A stretch of 64,000 nucleotides of DNA from Hymenobacter duratus (lineage in GTDB: Bacteria; Bacteroidota; Bacteroidia; Cytophagales; Hymenobacteraceae), in the NCBI RefSeq assembly GCF_014698995.1, contig NZ_JACWZZ010000006.1, positions 26,222-90,221 on the forward strand, written 5' to 3'. The position numbers were made by a program, and so were the translations under genes. Position 1 is the stretch's first letter; each line of letters opens with the position of its first letter. The notes beneath the pieces were generated by a model that saw only the letters and a program-made list of their open reading frames with translations, had not been told where the DNA came from and did no database searches. Below are positions 1-9,000 of the stretch, one piece after another.

Positions 1-107
1 ATCGGCAGCCGGCTCAACGAGTAGCCGCCCCAGGCAATCAAGGCCAGGGTCAGGATCCCGATGATGAGTTTGTTGTGAATGGAAAAATGAATGAGCCGGT
101 CAAACAT
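1..107 (-). CDS. CzcA/CusA-family heavy-metal RND efflux pump, N-terminal fragment
   Basis: The first 35 codons of a gene that continues past the left edge. The protein starts MFDRLIHFSIHNKL and runs into one hydrophobic segment (IIGILTLALIAWGGYSL) before SRLPI. This is the typical cytoplasmic tip and first transmembrane helix of CzcA/CusA inner-membrane RND pumps, in which the next residues are normally DAVPD. The start is the ATG at 107. It lies downstream of the Cys-rich secreted protein at 263-586 on the same strand, an arrangement seen in Bacteroidota czc operons. Metal specificity cannot be judged from this fragment. Confidence 0.8.
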   Translation of the reverse strand, partial: MFDRLIHFSIHNKLIIGILTLALIAWGGYSLSRLP

Positions 108-262
108 GCTGGCTGGGGTAAGACTAGAAATCCTGGAAAGGGGCGCCGGAGACGGGCTCAACGGGGCCGCGGCGGGGACGCGCACGGACGTCACACGTTA
201 GCCGGGCGCGGACACAGCAGCGTGCCCGCGCCCGGCTAACGAGAGCCGGATGGAACAGGAAA

Positions 263-586
263 CTAGGCTTGGGGGGGTTGCCAGATGCTACCCGCCCGCT
301 GCTGCGGGGCCGGGGGCAAAAGCCGGGCAAAGCACTGCGCCGCCGCAACGGGTACGGCCGGCAGCGGCAGGGCCGTTCCCGTGGCCGAGGGCAGGGACGT
401 GCCCGAGCAGCAGTGGCACTGGCACAGGGGCGAGCACCAATCCAATTGCTCGTGGGCCGCCGGTTTGTGCTCCCCGGCGCTGACAAAGCTCCGCGCGCCA
501 TCCACCGGCACCGGCGCCGCGTCGGCACAGGGCAGGCAAGCCAGAATGGCTAGGTACAGCGCAAAAAAGACGGAGAAAAAGCGCAT
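263..586 (-). CDS. Small secreted Cys/His-containing protein (DUF6660-like) of a czc operon
   Basis: A 107-residue protein with a clear N-terminal signal sequence (MRFFSVFFALYLAILACLPCADA) followed by a short Cys- and His-bearing region (WCSPLCQCHCC). Bacteroidota often carry such a short protein directly upstream of a czcCBA-type RND operon, with the same LACLPCAD signature at the signal peptide end. The gap to the RND start at 107 is 155 bp, so co-transcription is plausible. A TATGTTTG -7 element lies 21-28 nt upstream of the ATG. The role is unknown; periplasmic metal binding is inferred from the cysteines and the neighbourhood. The C-terminal 50 residues are low complexity and not recognised. 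Confidence 0.65.
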   Translation of the reverse strand: MRFFSVFFALYLAILACLPCADAAPVPVDGARSFVSAGEHKPAAHEQLDWCSPLCQCHCCSGTSLPSATGTALPLPAVPVAAAQCFARLLPPAPQQRAGSIWQPPQA

Positions 587-606
587 CGCTTATGGGCGGG
601 GTGGTG

Positions 607-614
607 CAAACATA
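607..614 (-). promoter_or_regulatory. Bacteroidota -7 element upstream of the DUF6660-like gene
   Basis: On the minus strand this reads TATGTTTG, a full match to TAnnTTTG, placed 21 nt before the ATG at 586. No convincing -33 TTTG was found at the expected spacing. The rest of the 587-905 gap shows no gene that I can support. Confidence 0.5.
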
Positions 615-905
615 CGCAGGCGACGGCGAAAGGATATGCGCAGAACACAATTCTTTGCTGGACCGGTCGGGGTATGGGATGTGGAAGCACCAGTCAGGCG
701 GCGGGCCACGCGGATGCAGGCACGGTACTGGAAAAACAGCTGTGGGCAGGTATTAAGTTTCCCCACTGTTGCAACGGCCCGATACCTAAGGGGGCTCTAT
801 TGGATAGGAAACAGCACCCTGCTTCAGAAGCTGGGCTCGCTCGCGAACCGGGGCCGCCCACAGAAAACCGCCGTTCCTGCCCTTTTATTTGGGCCGGGGC
901 TCGGC

Positions 906-2129
906 TTAGAAGTACGAGGAAAATCCCAGCTGCACCGCGGCCGTGCGGGCCGGCGGGTTGCCCAAAAAATCCCGGTCCCACTGCCGGCGGTAGTTGAGGC
1001 GGATGACGGTCTGGGCCGTCGGGCGCCAGCTCACGGCGGGCACCACGCACAGCGCTTCCTCGCCGATGCGCCCCCCGGTTTCGGCGAACCGGTCGCGGTT
1101 CCAGTCCACGTATTCCAGGCGCAGGGCGGCGTTGAGCACCGCCTTCGCAAAGCCCAGCTGCGTGCCGCGCAATACCGGCTGCACCACATCCACAAAGCCG
1201 CCGGCCTGGTGCCGGCCGTACTGGGGCGAGTACGCTTCGGGAATGTTAACCCGCACCCAGGCCCATTCGCCCGTCACCGCGGTGCGGCTCCCGGGCACGG
1301 TGGTTGCCAGATCCAGCGCCCATACCTGCACGCCGCGGCGGCTATCCAACCGTAGGCCGTCGTCCTCGAATTTGTTGTAGATCCCGCCCATGTACGAGAG
1401 CCCTACTTCGCCCACGCGCCGGTGCCGCAGCGCCGCTTTGGTGGTCAGCAGGGGCACCCCGTTGAAGCTTTCCTCGAAGCGGTCGGGGTTGCGCTTGCTG
1501 GCTGGTAAGAAGGTACGGTTTTCCGCGTTGGAGATGATCTGGTCGTCGAAGCCGTTGGTCAGGTACGCCTCGTAGGCGACCACCCAGGTCTCGCCGAACT
1601 TCTTGCCGTAGAGGCCCGCGCCCACGTTGCTCCAGGTAGCCGGCAGCAGCTGCGTAGCCGCTACCGGCCGGTCCACGAATTCCCACTTCGGCCCGTCGTG
1701 GTTTTGGTTGAAGGCGCCGATGGGGTTCATCACCACCCCGCCGCGCACGTTGAGCAAGGGGCTGAACTCGAAATCGACGGAGGCAAATTCGAGGCTGATT
1801 TCCTTGGTGCCGTCTTCGAACTCGATTTCGGTCAGGAACTTGATGCGCTGGGCGATGCTGCTGGAGATGAAGAGCGTGAGCCGCCGCATCTGGAACTGGT
1901 GGCCCTCGCTTACCCCGTCCGTGGCGGCGTACTGGTAGTTGGCCTCCACGTAGCCGCCCAGGGCCACGGGCAGGCGCCCGGGCTGCGCGAAGGGGCGGTT
2001 GTAGACCGCGTCCATGTTCAGCTGCAGCCGGCTCGTGTCGCGCGGCACGCGGCGCAGCAGCACAGGGTCGATCTGCGCCGCGGCGGGCAGGGCCCCGGCC
2101 AGCAGCAAAAGGGCGAAAAGGTGCTTCAT
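906..2129 (-). CDS. OprO/OprP-like outer-membrane porin
   Basis: A 407-residue protein with a signal peptide (MKHLFALLLLAGALPAAAQ) and then alternating beta-strand-like segments up to a C-terminal aromatic residue (QLGFSSYF), as expected for a beta-barrel. The segments GGYVEANYQYA, FQMRRLTLFISSSIAQRIKFLTEIEFEDG and GGVVMNPIGAFNQNHDGP resemble phosphate-selective porin (OprO/OprP) family proteins of Bacteroidota. I chose the ATG at 2129 because it gives a clean signal peptide; the longer reading frame upstream has an Arg/Pro-rich shadow composition. Its ATG overlaps the stop of the Rieske gene (ATGA), so the two are translationally coupled. Substrate unknown. Confidence 0.75.
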   Translation of the reverse strand: MKHLFALLLLAGALPAAAQIDPVLLRRVPRDTSRLQLNMDAVYNRPFAQPGRLPVALGGYVEANYQYAATDGVSEGHQFQMRRLTLFISSSIAQRIKFLTEIEFEDGTKEISLEFASVDFEFSPLLNVRGGVVMNPIGAFNQNHDGPKWEFVDRPVAATQLLPATWSNVGAGLYGKKFGETWVVAYEAYLTNGFDDQIISNAENRTFLPASKRNPDRFEESFNGVPLLTTKAALRHRRVGEVGLSYMGGIYNKFEDDGLRLDSRRGVQVWALDLATTVPGSRTAVTGEWAWVRVNIPEAYSPQYGRHQAGGFVDVVQPVLRGTQLGFAKAVLNAALRLEYVDWNRDRFAETGGRIGEEALCVVPAVSWRPTAQTVIRLNYRRQWDRDFLGNPPARTAAVQLGFSSYF

Positions 2130-2566
2130 GAGGTGGCGCGCAGGTCGATGAAGAGGCGGTGGGCCGCGACCTGCACCGGGAAGCGCCGCAGGTTTTGGTC
2201 GGCCGGGCCGTTGGTGACTACCCCGCGGTTGTCGTATTCGCTGCCGTGGGCCGGGCACTGCAGCGCCTGCCCGCTGACCTGCAGCTCGGCCCCGAGGTGG
2301 GCGCACTGCATCCACAGGGCCGCGTAGTCCGCGTCGCTGAAGCGGAACACGCAGATGGGGAAGTGCAGCGCTTCGTGGCGCACTACCACGTAGGGGCGCA
2401 GCGTGCCGTCCGGGGCCAGAAACTCGCTGGCGTCGAGCAACAGCCCGTCCCGGTGGAGCGTGCCGGTGGCGTAGCGGGTCGCGGCGCAGCCCTGCAACAG
2501 CGGGGCGAGCAGGGTGACGCCCGCGCAGGCGGCGCAGCCGCGGCGCACGAATTCACGTCGGTCCAT
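2126..2566 (-). CDS. Secreted Rieske [2Fe-2S] protein
   Basis: A 146-residue protein. It starts with a twin-arginine-like signal (MDRREFVRRGCAACAGVTLL) that also contains a lipoprotein-like cysteine (LLQGCA), so it is probably exported folded and perhaps lipid-anchored. The two Rieske cluster boxes are intact: CAHLG and, about 16 residues later, CPAHGS, giving the Cys-His/Cys-His ligands. The short length matches free-standing Rieske proteins rather than a cytochrome bc1 subunit. It sits between a di-haem oxidoreductase (10 bp upstream) and an outer-membrane porin (4-bp overlap), which suggests a periplasmic electron-transfer role. Its electron partner is unknown. Confidence 0.85.
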   Translation of the reverse strand: MDRREFVRRGCAACAGVTLLAPLLQGCAATRYATGTLHRDGLLLDASEFLAPDGTLRPYVVVRHEALHFPICVFRFSDADYAALWMQCAHLGAELQVSGQALQCPAHGSEYDNRGVVTNGPADQNLRRFPVQVAAHRLFIDLRATS

Positions 2567-2576
2567 GGGGTAGGGG

Positions 2577-3800
2577 TTACAGGCTCTGGAGAAAACGCAC
2601 CAGCTGCCGCTGCTGCTCGGCGGACAGCCCCTCAAACTGCTGGCGGCTGGCTTGTCCTTCCCCGCCGTGCTGGCGAATGGCTTCTTCGAAGCTGCGGGCG
2701 CGCCCGTCGTGGAGCAGAAAGTAGCTGCCGCCCTGCGAATTGGGCGACAGCCCCAGGCCCCACAGCGCCGGGGTGCGCCACTCGGCCGGGGCGGCGGTGC
2801 CTTCGGTGTAGCCGTCGTTGAGGCCCGGGCCCATGTCGTGCAGCAGCAGGTCCGTGTAGGGGCGCACCGTTTGGTGGGCCAAGGCCGCAACGGGCGACGC
2901 GCCTGTGGTTAGCTCCGGGGTGTGGCACTTGCCGCAGCCGATGCGCAGAAACAGCTGCTGGCCGGCCAGCACGTCCGGGTGGCGCGGTTCGCGCTGCACG
3001 GGCGTTTTGAGCAGTTTCAGGTAGGCCACCACGTCCAGCACGGTTTGGTTGCTGACTTCGGGATCCGCCAGCTGGCCGCTGTGGGCGTCCCGGGCTTCGT
3101 AGCTGGAGACGATGCCCATGTCCTGGTTGTAGGCCGTGGCCGTTTGGTGCAGCAAGTCGTAGGCAGCCGCTTTTTTGCCGAAGCGCCCGAGGTGCCGCCC
3201 GCCCCGGGTGCGGGTGACGGGGCGCTCGGTGACGTAGCCCGGGGCCTGAATCCAGTTGGGCCGGCCGCTGATGCCGTCGCCGTCCGCGTCCTGCGGGTCG
3301 GCCAGGGCCAGCAGGGTTTGGTCTGGCACCGCGTCCAGAAAGCCCAGGCCCGTGTTGGCCGGGGGGGTAAAGCGGCTGTGCGCCACCCCGGCCGGCAGCT
3401 GCTCAGGCTGAAAGCCCGGCAAGGCCCGGTGCTGCAGCTGCGGGCCGCCGCGGGCCAGAAACAAGTTGCCGGTGCTGTCCACCTGTCCGAAACGCGTGAG
3501 CGTGGTTGACGGGTGGCCCTTGCCGTCGCCGGCGTGGCAGCTGCCGCAGCTCGCGGCTACGAAGACCGGCCCCAGGCCCGTGCGGGAGGTGAATACCTCG
3601 TCGTTGAAGGCTACGTCTCCGCGCAGAAACTGCGCGTGCTGCTCGGGCGTAAGGCCTGCTACGGGGCCGTCCAGCACGGCGTCGTCGGCTGGGGCAGCGG
3701 GAAAAATCAGCTCGCACGAGGCTAGCATGAACCCCAGCGCCGCTGCGGCCACCGCGCTGCGGCGCAGTCCCGGTCCTGTTACGTACGTGTGCAGCCGCAT
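2577..3800 (-). CDS. Di-haem oxidoreductase (DHOR / DUF1111-type, thiol oxidoreductase-like)
   Basis: A 407-residue secreted protein with a signal containing a lipobox-like LASC. It carries two CxxCH haem c sites, CGSCH in the N-terminal half and CGKCH in the C-terminal half. Between them is the family segment DPQDADGDGISGRPNW. C-terminal motifs TDLLLHDMGPGL, WRTPALWGLG and LLHDGRA are diagnostic of the di-haem oxidoreductase family (DUF1111). In Bacteroidota and proteobacteria these proteins often neighbour imelysin-type iron-uptake proteins, but none is visible here. It is the first gene of an operon with the Rieske protein and the porin. Start ATG at 3800; a TTG-initiated extension to 3824 is possible but less likely. 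Confidence 0.88.
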   Translation of the reverse strand: MRLHTYVTGPGLRRSAVAAAALGFMLASCELIFPAAPADDAVLDGPVAGLTPEQHAQFLRGDVAFNDEVFTSRTGLGPVFVAASCGSCHAGDGKGHPSTTLTRFGQVDSTGNLFLARGGPQLQHRALPGFQPEQLPAGVAHSRFTPPANTGLGFLDAVPDQTLLALADPQDADGDGISGRPNWIQAPGYVTERPVTRTRGGRHLGRFGKKAAAYDLLHQTATAYNQDMGIVSSYEARDAHSGQLADPEVSNQTVLDVVAYLKLLKTPVQREPRHPDVLAGQQLFLRIGCGKCHTPELTTGASPVAALAHQTVRPYTDLLLHDMGPGLNDGYTEGTAAPAEWRTPALWGLGLSPNSQGGSYFLLHDGRARSFEEAIRQHGGEGQASRQQFEGLSAEQQRQLVRFLQSL

Positions 3801-3821
3801 AGGAGCAAGGATAAGTTTAGG

Positions 3822-3850
3822 CAAAAGAACGAAATTTAGACCAATCTAAA
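3822..3850 (-). promoter_or_regulatory. Promoter and DtxR/MntR-like palindromic operator of the DHOR operon
   Basis: The sequence TTTAGA-CCAA-TCTAAA (3835-3850) is a perfect inverted repeat with 6-bp arms. It resembles operators of the DtxR/MntR family of iron or manganese repressors. On the minus strand a -7-like TTCTTTTG (3829-3822) follows 5 nt later, so a bound repressor would cover the core promoter of the di-haem oxidoreductase gene. No regulator gene of this family is present in the window. The dyad is seen directly; the regulator assignment is inference. Confidence 0.5.
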
Positions 3851-4070
3851 AATATTTTTAGTACGCCTTAATACTGATTAGCCTTAAGAGTGTTCACTCA
3901 GGCTTTCGGAACTCGTTGGGCCGGTCTTTGGAGGAGCAACAAGACCGGTAGCGTAGGCTCCTTGCTTGGCCAGACGCTAGCAATTCCTCCGTAGAGGGCT
4001 TGGCGAGCATATCCGCAAGGGGAAGAATCGGCTGCTACTCCAACAGCATTTGGCAAACCAGCAACATGCA

Positions 4071-4118
4071 GGGGCCCTTCGTTTCCGCAGCCGATAAGCC
4101 GCAGGCACGAAGGGGCCC
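4071..4118. other. Long hairpin downstream of rep, in the 3801-4143 gap
   Basis: GGGGCCCTTCGT (4071-4082) and ACGAAGGGGCCC (4107-4118) can pair with a one-base bulge, leaving a loop of about 24 nt. It lies just after the rep stop codon on the minus strand. It could be a terminator, though no clear T run follows on that strand, or a structural element of the replicon. I see no gene in the rest of the 3801-4143 gap. Confidence 0.35.
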
Positions 4119-4143
4119 TTTCCCCACTTAAGTAATATATAGG

Positions 4144-5073
4144 TTAGCGCAGCCCCTGCATTTTCAAAAACAGGCCGCCCGGGTTCTTGGTGGCCTTGAT
4201 TTTATCGGTTTTCAGCTTGTAGATGAAGGCAAACAGCGCATCCACGTGCTTGGACGACTGCAGAATGTCCTGCACCAGCTTGGGCTCGGCGATGCCTAAG
4301 GTTTCAAGGTGCTTGCGGGCCAGCTGCACCTTGGCGTCGTCGGCTTCCAGCTCGAAGGGGATGGGCAGCTGCTGGGGTACCTGGGTGTTGACGTAGAACT
4401 TGATGCTCTGGTAGGAGCGGCCCTTTTTCAGGAGCTCGTACTTGATGCGCAGGTCGGTGTGCTCGTTGATTTGATTCGTGGCCACGTCGAGCACGTACTT
4501 CTGCAGGGCCGAAATCTGGGAGTACTGCTCGGGCTCCTTGCCGGCCGGGTCCTTGAGCTTGAGCATGCCCTTGAACTCGTCCAGCGAGTAGGTCTTGGTT
4601 TCCCCGATGTCCTTCCACTGCGAGGCCAGCTGGTAGATGCGCTTGGCGTACTTGCTGCTCAAGCTGAAGGCGGCCTGCAAGCGGTAGGACGTGAAGTTGC
4701 TTTTCAGGTCAATCAGGAAAGGCCGCATGCGCTCGGATATCTCCAGCTCAATGGTGCCCTCGCCCTTGCGGTACAGCGCCGAGGCCAGCAGACTCACCTG
4801 CAACAGGGTCTTGCCGTTCTCGATGTGGTAGACGCGGCTGTTGAGGTTCTCGGTGGATTCGAGCAGCTGCTTGTAGTTCCAGGTGCGGCCGGTCATCTCC
4901 ATGAGCTCCTGCACCCGGATTTCGTAGATGGTGCCGGCCTTATCCTGCTTGGTGAGCTTGGAGAGCAGCGAAAAGACGATGTCCATCTCGCAGGCGCTCA
5001 TCTCGTAGCGGGCCGTCGTCAGCGCGTTGTGCTGCCGGATTTCAATCGGAACGGTGGATTCGGGCGCGGCCAT
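4144..5073 (-). CDS. Plasmid replication initiator, Rep_3 superfamily (RepB-like)
   Basis: A 309-residue initiator with the two winged-helix domains of the Rep_3 family. The N-terminal signature IEIRQHNALTTARYEMSACEMDIVFSLLSKL is typical of Bacteroidota RepB-like proteins. The middle part SSKYAKRIYQLASQWK and YSLDEFKGMLKL is the second winged helix that contacts iterons. Such proteins bind directly repeated iterons as monomers to open the origin and repress their own promoter as dimers. The matching iteron array lies immediately upstream at 5179-5504 and a -7 element at 5099-5106. Start is the ATG at 5073. Length is normal for the family and no key part is missing. Confidence 0.93.
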   Translation of the reverse strand: MAAPESTVPIEIRQHNALTTARYEMSACEMDIVFSLLSKLTKQDKAGTIYEIRVQELMEMTGRTWNYKQLLESTENLNSRVYHIENGKTLLQVSLLASALYRKGEGTIELEISERMRPFLIDLKSNFTSYRLQAAFSLSSKYAKRIYQLASQWKDIGETKTYSLDEFKGMLKLKDPAGKEPEQYSQISALQKYVLDVATNQINEHTDLRIKYELLKKGRSYQSIKFYVNTQVPQQLPIPFELEADDAKVQLARKHLETLGIAEPKLVQDILQSSKHVDALFAFIYKLKTDKIKATKNPGGLFLKMQGLR

Positions 5074-5098
5074 ACGCAGCTACTGGGGTGATACAAAG

Positions 5099-5106
5099 CA
5101 AACATA
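5099..5106 (-). promoter_or_regulatory. -7 element of the rep gene
   Basis: Reads TATGTTTG on the minus strand, an exact TAnnTTTG match, 25 nt before the rep ATG and about 70 bp from the nearest iteron. A -33 element at standard spacing is not obvious. Confidence 0.5.
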
Positions 5107-5178
5107 CGGCTTAAATCGGAAACTAATAGAGCCAAATCCTGAATCTATGAGCAAGGAACTGGCGCAGGGCCAAGGCGG

Positions 5179-5504
5179 CTTATAAAAGCTATTAGTTAGA
5201 CTTATGAAAGCTATTAGTTAGCCGGGCGCGAGCTTTCCGCGAGACTTATAAAAGCTATTAGTTCGGCTTATAAAACCTATTAGTTCAGGGCCGTCAGCTT
5301 CGGGCTGCTCCTGGGGCCGCACCCGAAGTGACTTATAAAATCTATTAGTTGGGCCCAGACAGCGAATTAATAGCTTATGCAAGGACGCTCTATTAATCAG
5401 CTTATGAAAGCTATTAGCTGGACTTATAAAACCTATTAGTCCGCTTATGAGACCTATTACTTGGCTTATAAAACCTATTAGCTCGCTTATAAAACCTATT
5501 ACTG
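5179..5504. repeat. Iteron array, probable replication origin (oriV)
   Basis: Ten direct copies of a 19-bp iteron with consensus CTTATAAAAVCTATTAGTT begin at 5179, 5201, 5245, 5267, 5332, 5401, 5423, 5444, 5465 and 5486. Neighbours inside clusters are spaced 21-22 bp, two helical turns, so Rep monomers would bind one face. A degenerate inverted copy (15 of 19 matches) sits at 5365-5383. The array is directly upstream of the Rep_3 initiator, as in other iteron plasmids. It is followed at 5505-5830 by an AT-rich stretch suitable for strand opening. No perfect DnaA box was seen. Confidence 0.9.
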
Positions 5505-5757
5505 AAGCGGCTTAAGTTGCTGTGATACAAAAAGTTGTGGCCCCTGCAAATACCTTAAATACTTAAAATACTCACAAGCTTGTTGAAGCTGGAGTACAAA
5601 AGCTTTTAAAGTGGTGATTTAGGCCGATACCCGAACGAAAACAACAAAAAAGGGAGTCTAAATAAGCACAAAATGGGATTGCACTTTTTAAAGAATTTTT
5701 TACCTTTTTCTACTATAAAGGACTTCTCTAACAAGCCTCTAGAGCAACCAGAAGGCT

Positions 5758-5950
5758 TATTAATAGTTTTTATAAGCCTAAGCAAAAGCTCCGAACTCCT
5801 AAAACAGTATCTCAAAAGTAGCTAATAAGGCCACTAGAAGCACCATTTCCCCTTTTGCAGGTCCTATGAGTGCTTATAAAATCTATTTTCTAGCCCCTCA
5901 CATCGACTATGGTCGAGCTTACCTGTTTGTGAAGTAATAGATTTTATAAG
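5758..5950. repeat. Outlying iterons, some inverted
   Basis: Beyond the main array three further iteron-like copies occur: inverted at 5758-5776 (reads CTTATAAAAACTATTAATA on minus), direct at 5873-5891 (CTTATAAAATCTATTTTCT), and inverted at 5934-5950 (CTTATAAAATCTATTAC on minus). The last two face each other across 42 bp. They lie 250-450 bp from the main array, near the stop of the STAND gene. They may serve copy-number control by handcuffing or may be decay remnants. The remaining bases of 5505-6056 hold no supported gene. Confidence 0.65.
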
Positions 5951-6056
5951 CCAGAATGCGGGATAACACCACCTAGCAGCAGATTATTGAGTGCTACACA
6001 AGGTCCCACCAAGGTATTTTCTTGACTTCAATTCCTTCAGCAATTTAAGAACATAC

Positions 6057-9000
6057 TCAATTACCTTTGAAAGTAACAGCATCCTCCCGCACGAGGTAAG
6101 CGGTTGAGGAGCCAAAATTCACCATTGTATCTAGCACCCACATAAAGCTTGTCAGGTAGTAATCCCGTTGCTGGATGGCCCGCATGTGATACTGGAATAA
6201 TCGCTCAACGAAGAGGCCTGCTACTCCCGGATGATATAAGGCGGCCACTTGCTCGGGGTGATTTCTGCATATCTCAACCAACGACGGCAGCGCCTGAGGA
6301 AGCATTGTTTTATTGCCCACCGTTGCCAGCACTTTAAGCCAGGAGCGCAGGTGAGTGGGCCCAAATTGTTGGACTGCGCGCTGGTAGTAGGTCTGGCCCG
6401 TTTCAAACGGTTGCCAGTGCGTGAACGTCGGCTCCCACTGAATATCCAGCAGGGCCAAAGGAGCGAGGGGTAGCGTCGCTGGGGTAATCAACAGCGAAAG
6501 GAGATGCTCCCAGAGCTGCCAGAAGTGCTGCGTTCTGTTCGCTTGCTCGGTGGCGTTGGCTGACGTTGACCCCAGCAAATCCAACTCAATGATGACGCGA
6601 GTTAAAATATTTTTAACAAAATCCAGAAACTCATCCGCAGTGGAGAAGCGCCCGACTGGTTGCTGATTTAAGCCACGCAGTAATGTTTCCAGTAGGCTTT
6701 TCGCCAAGTCAGTATCGTTAAAAAGCATAATCTGACCCACAGCCGTACGGATACTGAACAGCTGGCTGATGCCAAATTTCCGCTCCTCGTCCCGGTCGCG
6801 GGAATAGCTGGGATGCTTCGGCAGGCTCAGGTCTGCGACCAGCAGGTGCGTCATCTGCAAGAAATAGCTAGTAAGAAGGGGCACGCTCGTCGCCGGCGGA
6901 ATTAGCAGTAAGGCGCGTACCAGCAGTTCAGGGTCGTAGGCAGGGGGGCAGAGCTGGTCGATGGCTGCCGCTGGTATTGGGCCCGCAAGCAAGGTCGTCA
7001 GTGAGGCAAGTTTGGCCGCTTCGGAGTCAGCACGGCTGATATGGTGGTAGTTGTCGGCCGCCCGCACCGTGGCGACCTGCCGGGCCTGCTCAACCACAAT
7101 GGCCCATATGGTAGGCAGAAGCTCGGGGTATTTGGTGAAGAAAACCCCTCGCAAGTGAGAGAAGAGATACTTCTGCTTGTGCTCGTACAGTGGTGCGGTT
7201 ATCGTGCGCAGCAATAGCAGCAGGGCCGATTGCTCTGCCGTTTCGTCGGGGGCAAACCCATACAGAAGCGAAAAGCACTGAAACAAATGCTCTTCATCAA
7301 ACAGGTTGTTACGCTCATCAAACACCACGTTCATTTCGTGGTCATTCATGGTTGCCAGCTTGAACTCCAGGCAAGAGCGGAGCGTGTTCCAGCACCAGTT
7401 GGTTTGGTCAACGTCGAGGCTATCGCTAAAGTGCGTCAGCCCGAGCATAGCTAACCCCACCAGGCGGTTGCGGTCGCTGGCTTTTCGACCAGGGCGGGTG
7501 TATTCGGCGTTAATTTGAAGCCAAGTATCAACTTCCCACGCGGCATTCGGCTTGCCATCCAGAAAATCCCCAATCTGGGCGGCCATGCGCAGCTGTTGAC
7601 TTTGCGCCGCGGCATAAGGCTCATGCTCCGTGAGCATGGTTTGCACCGGGGCATCATAGGCCGGCTGCATAGTGGCCAGGTTCTGCTCTTTGTCGATGGT
7701 CACCTGCCAAGTGCGCAAGTCCATTTCGTTGAGCTGCTTGCGCCAGAAAAGGTTTGTCGCGTCAGTAACGGCCGCTTGGTGCAGGTCAAGAATGGCTAAA
7801 ATTTGGGCACTGTGTTCCCCCTGGTGAGCCAGATAGTGCGCCACGAAGCTTCCCAGCCCATTAAAGTAACCCTGTCGGTGCGGGAGCTTGTTGGACTCGG
7901 CCCTTTCCCAGCGGGCCAAGTGGTTGTCGGTATCGCCGAAACCGAAACTGGACATGTACTCAGCATGGGCACGGCTGGCATCCCACTCGATGAATTCCTG
8001 TACGGAAAGCAGCGGTACCCAGCGGCCTTCAAATTCTTCGGGTCGGGCCATGGCTGCGCTGGCTAGCACTCCCGTCAGGGCCACCGATTCGGAGCGGGTC
8101 AGCACATACTCAAACCAATGATTTAACTGCTCCCCCGGTGCTGATTCCAGAAAGAATTTCTCCACGCTCATCAGAACGGAGGCTAGAACTGCCGGCACAT
8201 ACCCCCGCCCCCGGTAGGCGTCCCAGAGCGTATGGCTTCCATACTGGGTGAGCAGGGTGCCGTTAGTAGTGGTGAAAGTGTGTGTTGTCAATGCCTCATC
8301 CTGGCCTCGGTTCTGCCGATACGCCTGAGTACAGTAGTTTACCAAGTCCACCACGAACGGAATGCCGACCTCTGCCCGGTACTGGAGCAGGTTCCACACG
8401 GGCGTATTGAAGATACTTGCAGAATCCAGCGAAAGCCCTGACGCAATACCGTACTGCTCTTCGCGGTTGAGTGGCTCCTGAAAGGAAAAGTAGTGGTCAG
8501 GTTGCGTTTGGCGGGGCCGGGCGCGCCACTCATGGTTTAATACTTCTACCACTACTTCGGGTAGGTAGCGGCATACCTGCGCCGTCGCCATTCCCGACAA
8601 GCAGCGGGACACCAGCTTCTCGTGCAGGTTGGTCCGCCGGTGGCCATCGGCGTCGGTTTCGGGCGTAATGGCGCGTTGCAGGAGTCCCCGCAGCTGGTCG
8701 GCAGCTAATTCTGCCACTTCGAAAGCTAGTGTTACCAAGCCGTCGAGGCTGTCACCATCCGCGGCTATTCGCCAGAGATTATGGCCTTGCTCAAGCTGCT
8801 CAAAGAGGTAAAACACGATGCTGGCTGCCGCCGGGGCACCCGCCGGCAGCTCGTCCTGCGGCATGCCTATTGCCGCCTTCCAGCTACGCAGCAGTTGCAC
8901 CGTGTCGAAGGGGCAGTGCTCCACTTGGTCCAGGTGCCGGGCGCAGAAGCCCAGCGCAGCGGCCCACCCCGACCCGATGGGAGCCACGAGTCCGGTGGCT

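Noticed and set aside
906..2315. Longer start for the porin gene
   Set aside because: The extra 62 residues are Arg/Pro-rich and overlap the Rieske gene; the ATG at 2129 gives a signal peptide and an ATGA overlap.
5179..5504. CRISPR array interpretation of the regular repeats
   Set aside because: Repeats are 19 bp with 2-3-bp gaps inside clusters, there are no unique spacers of constant length and no cas genes, and a Rep_3 gene is adjacent. They are iterons.
5606..5815. 69-residue minus-strand open frame in the AT-rich origin flank
   Set aside because: It has low-complexity basic and aromatic content, no motif and no promoter, and it overlaps an iteron-like inverted repeat. I treat it as chance in AT-rich DNA.
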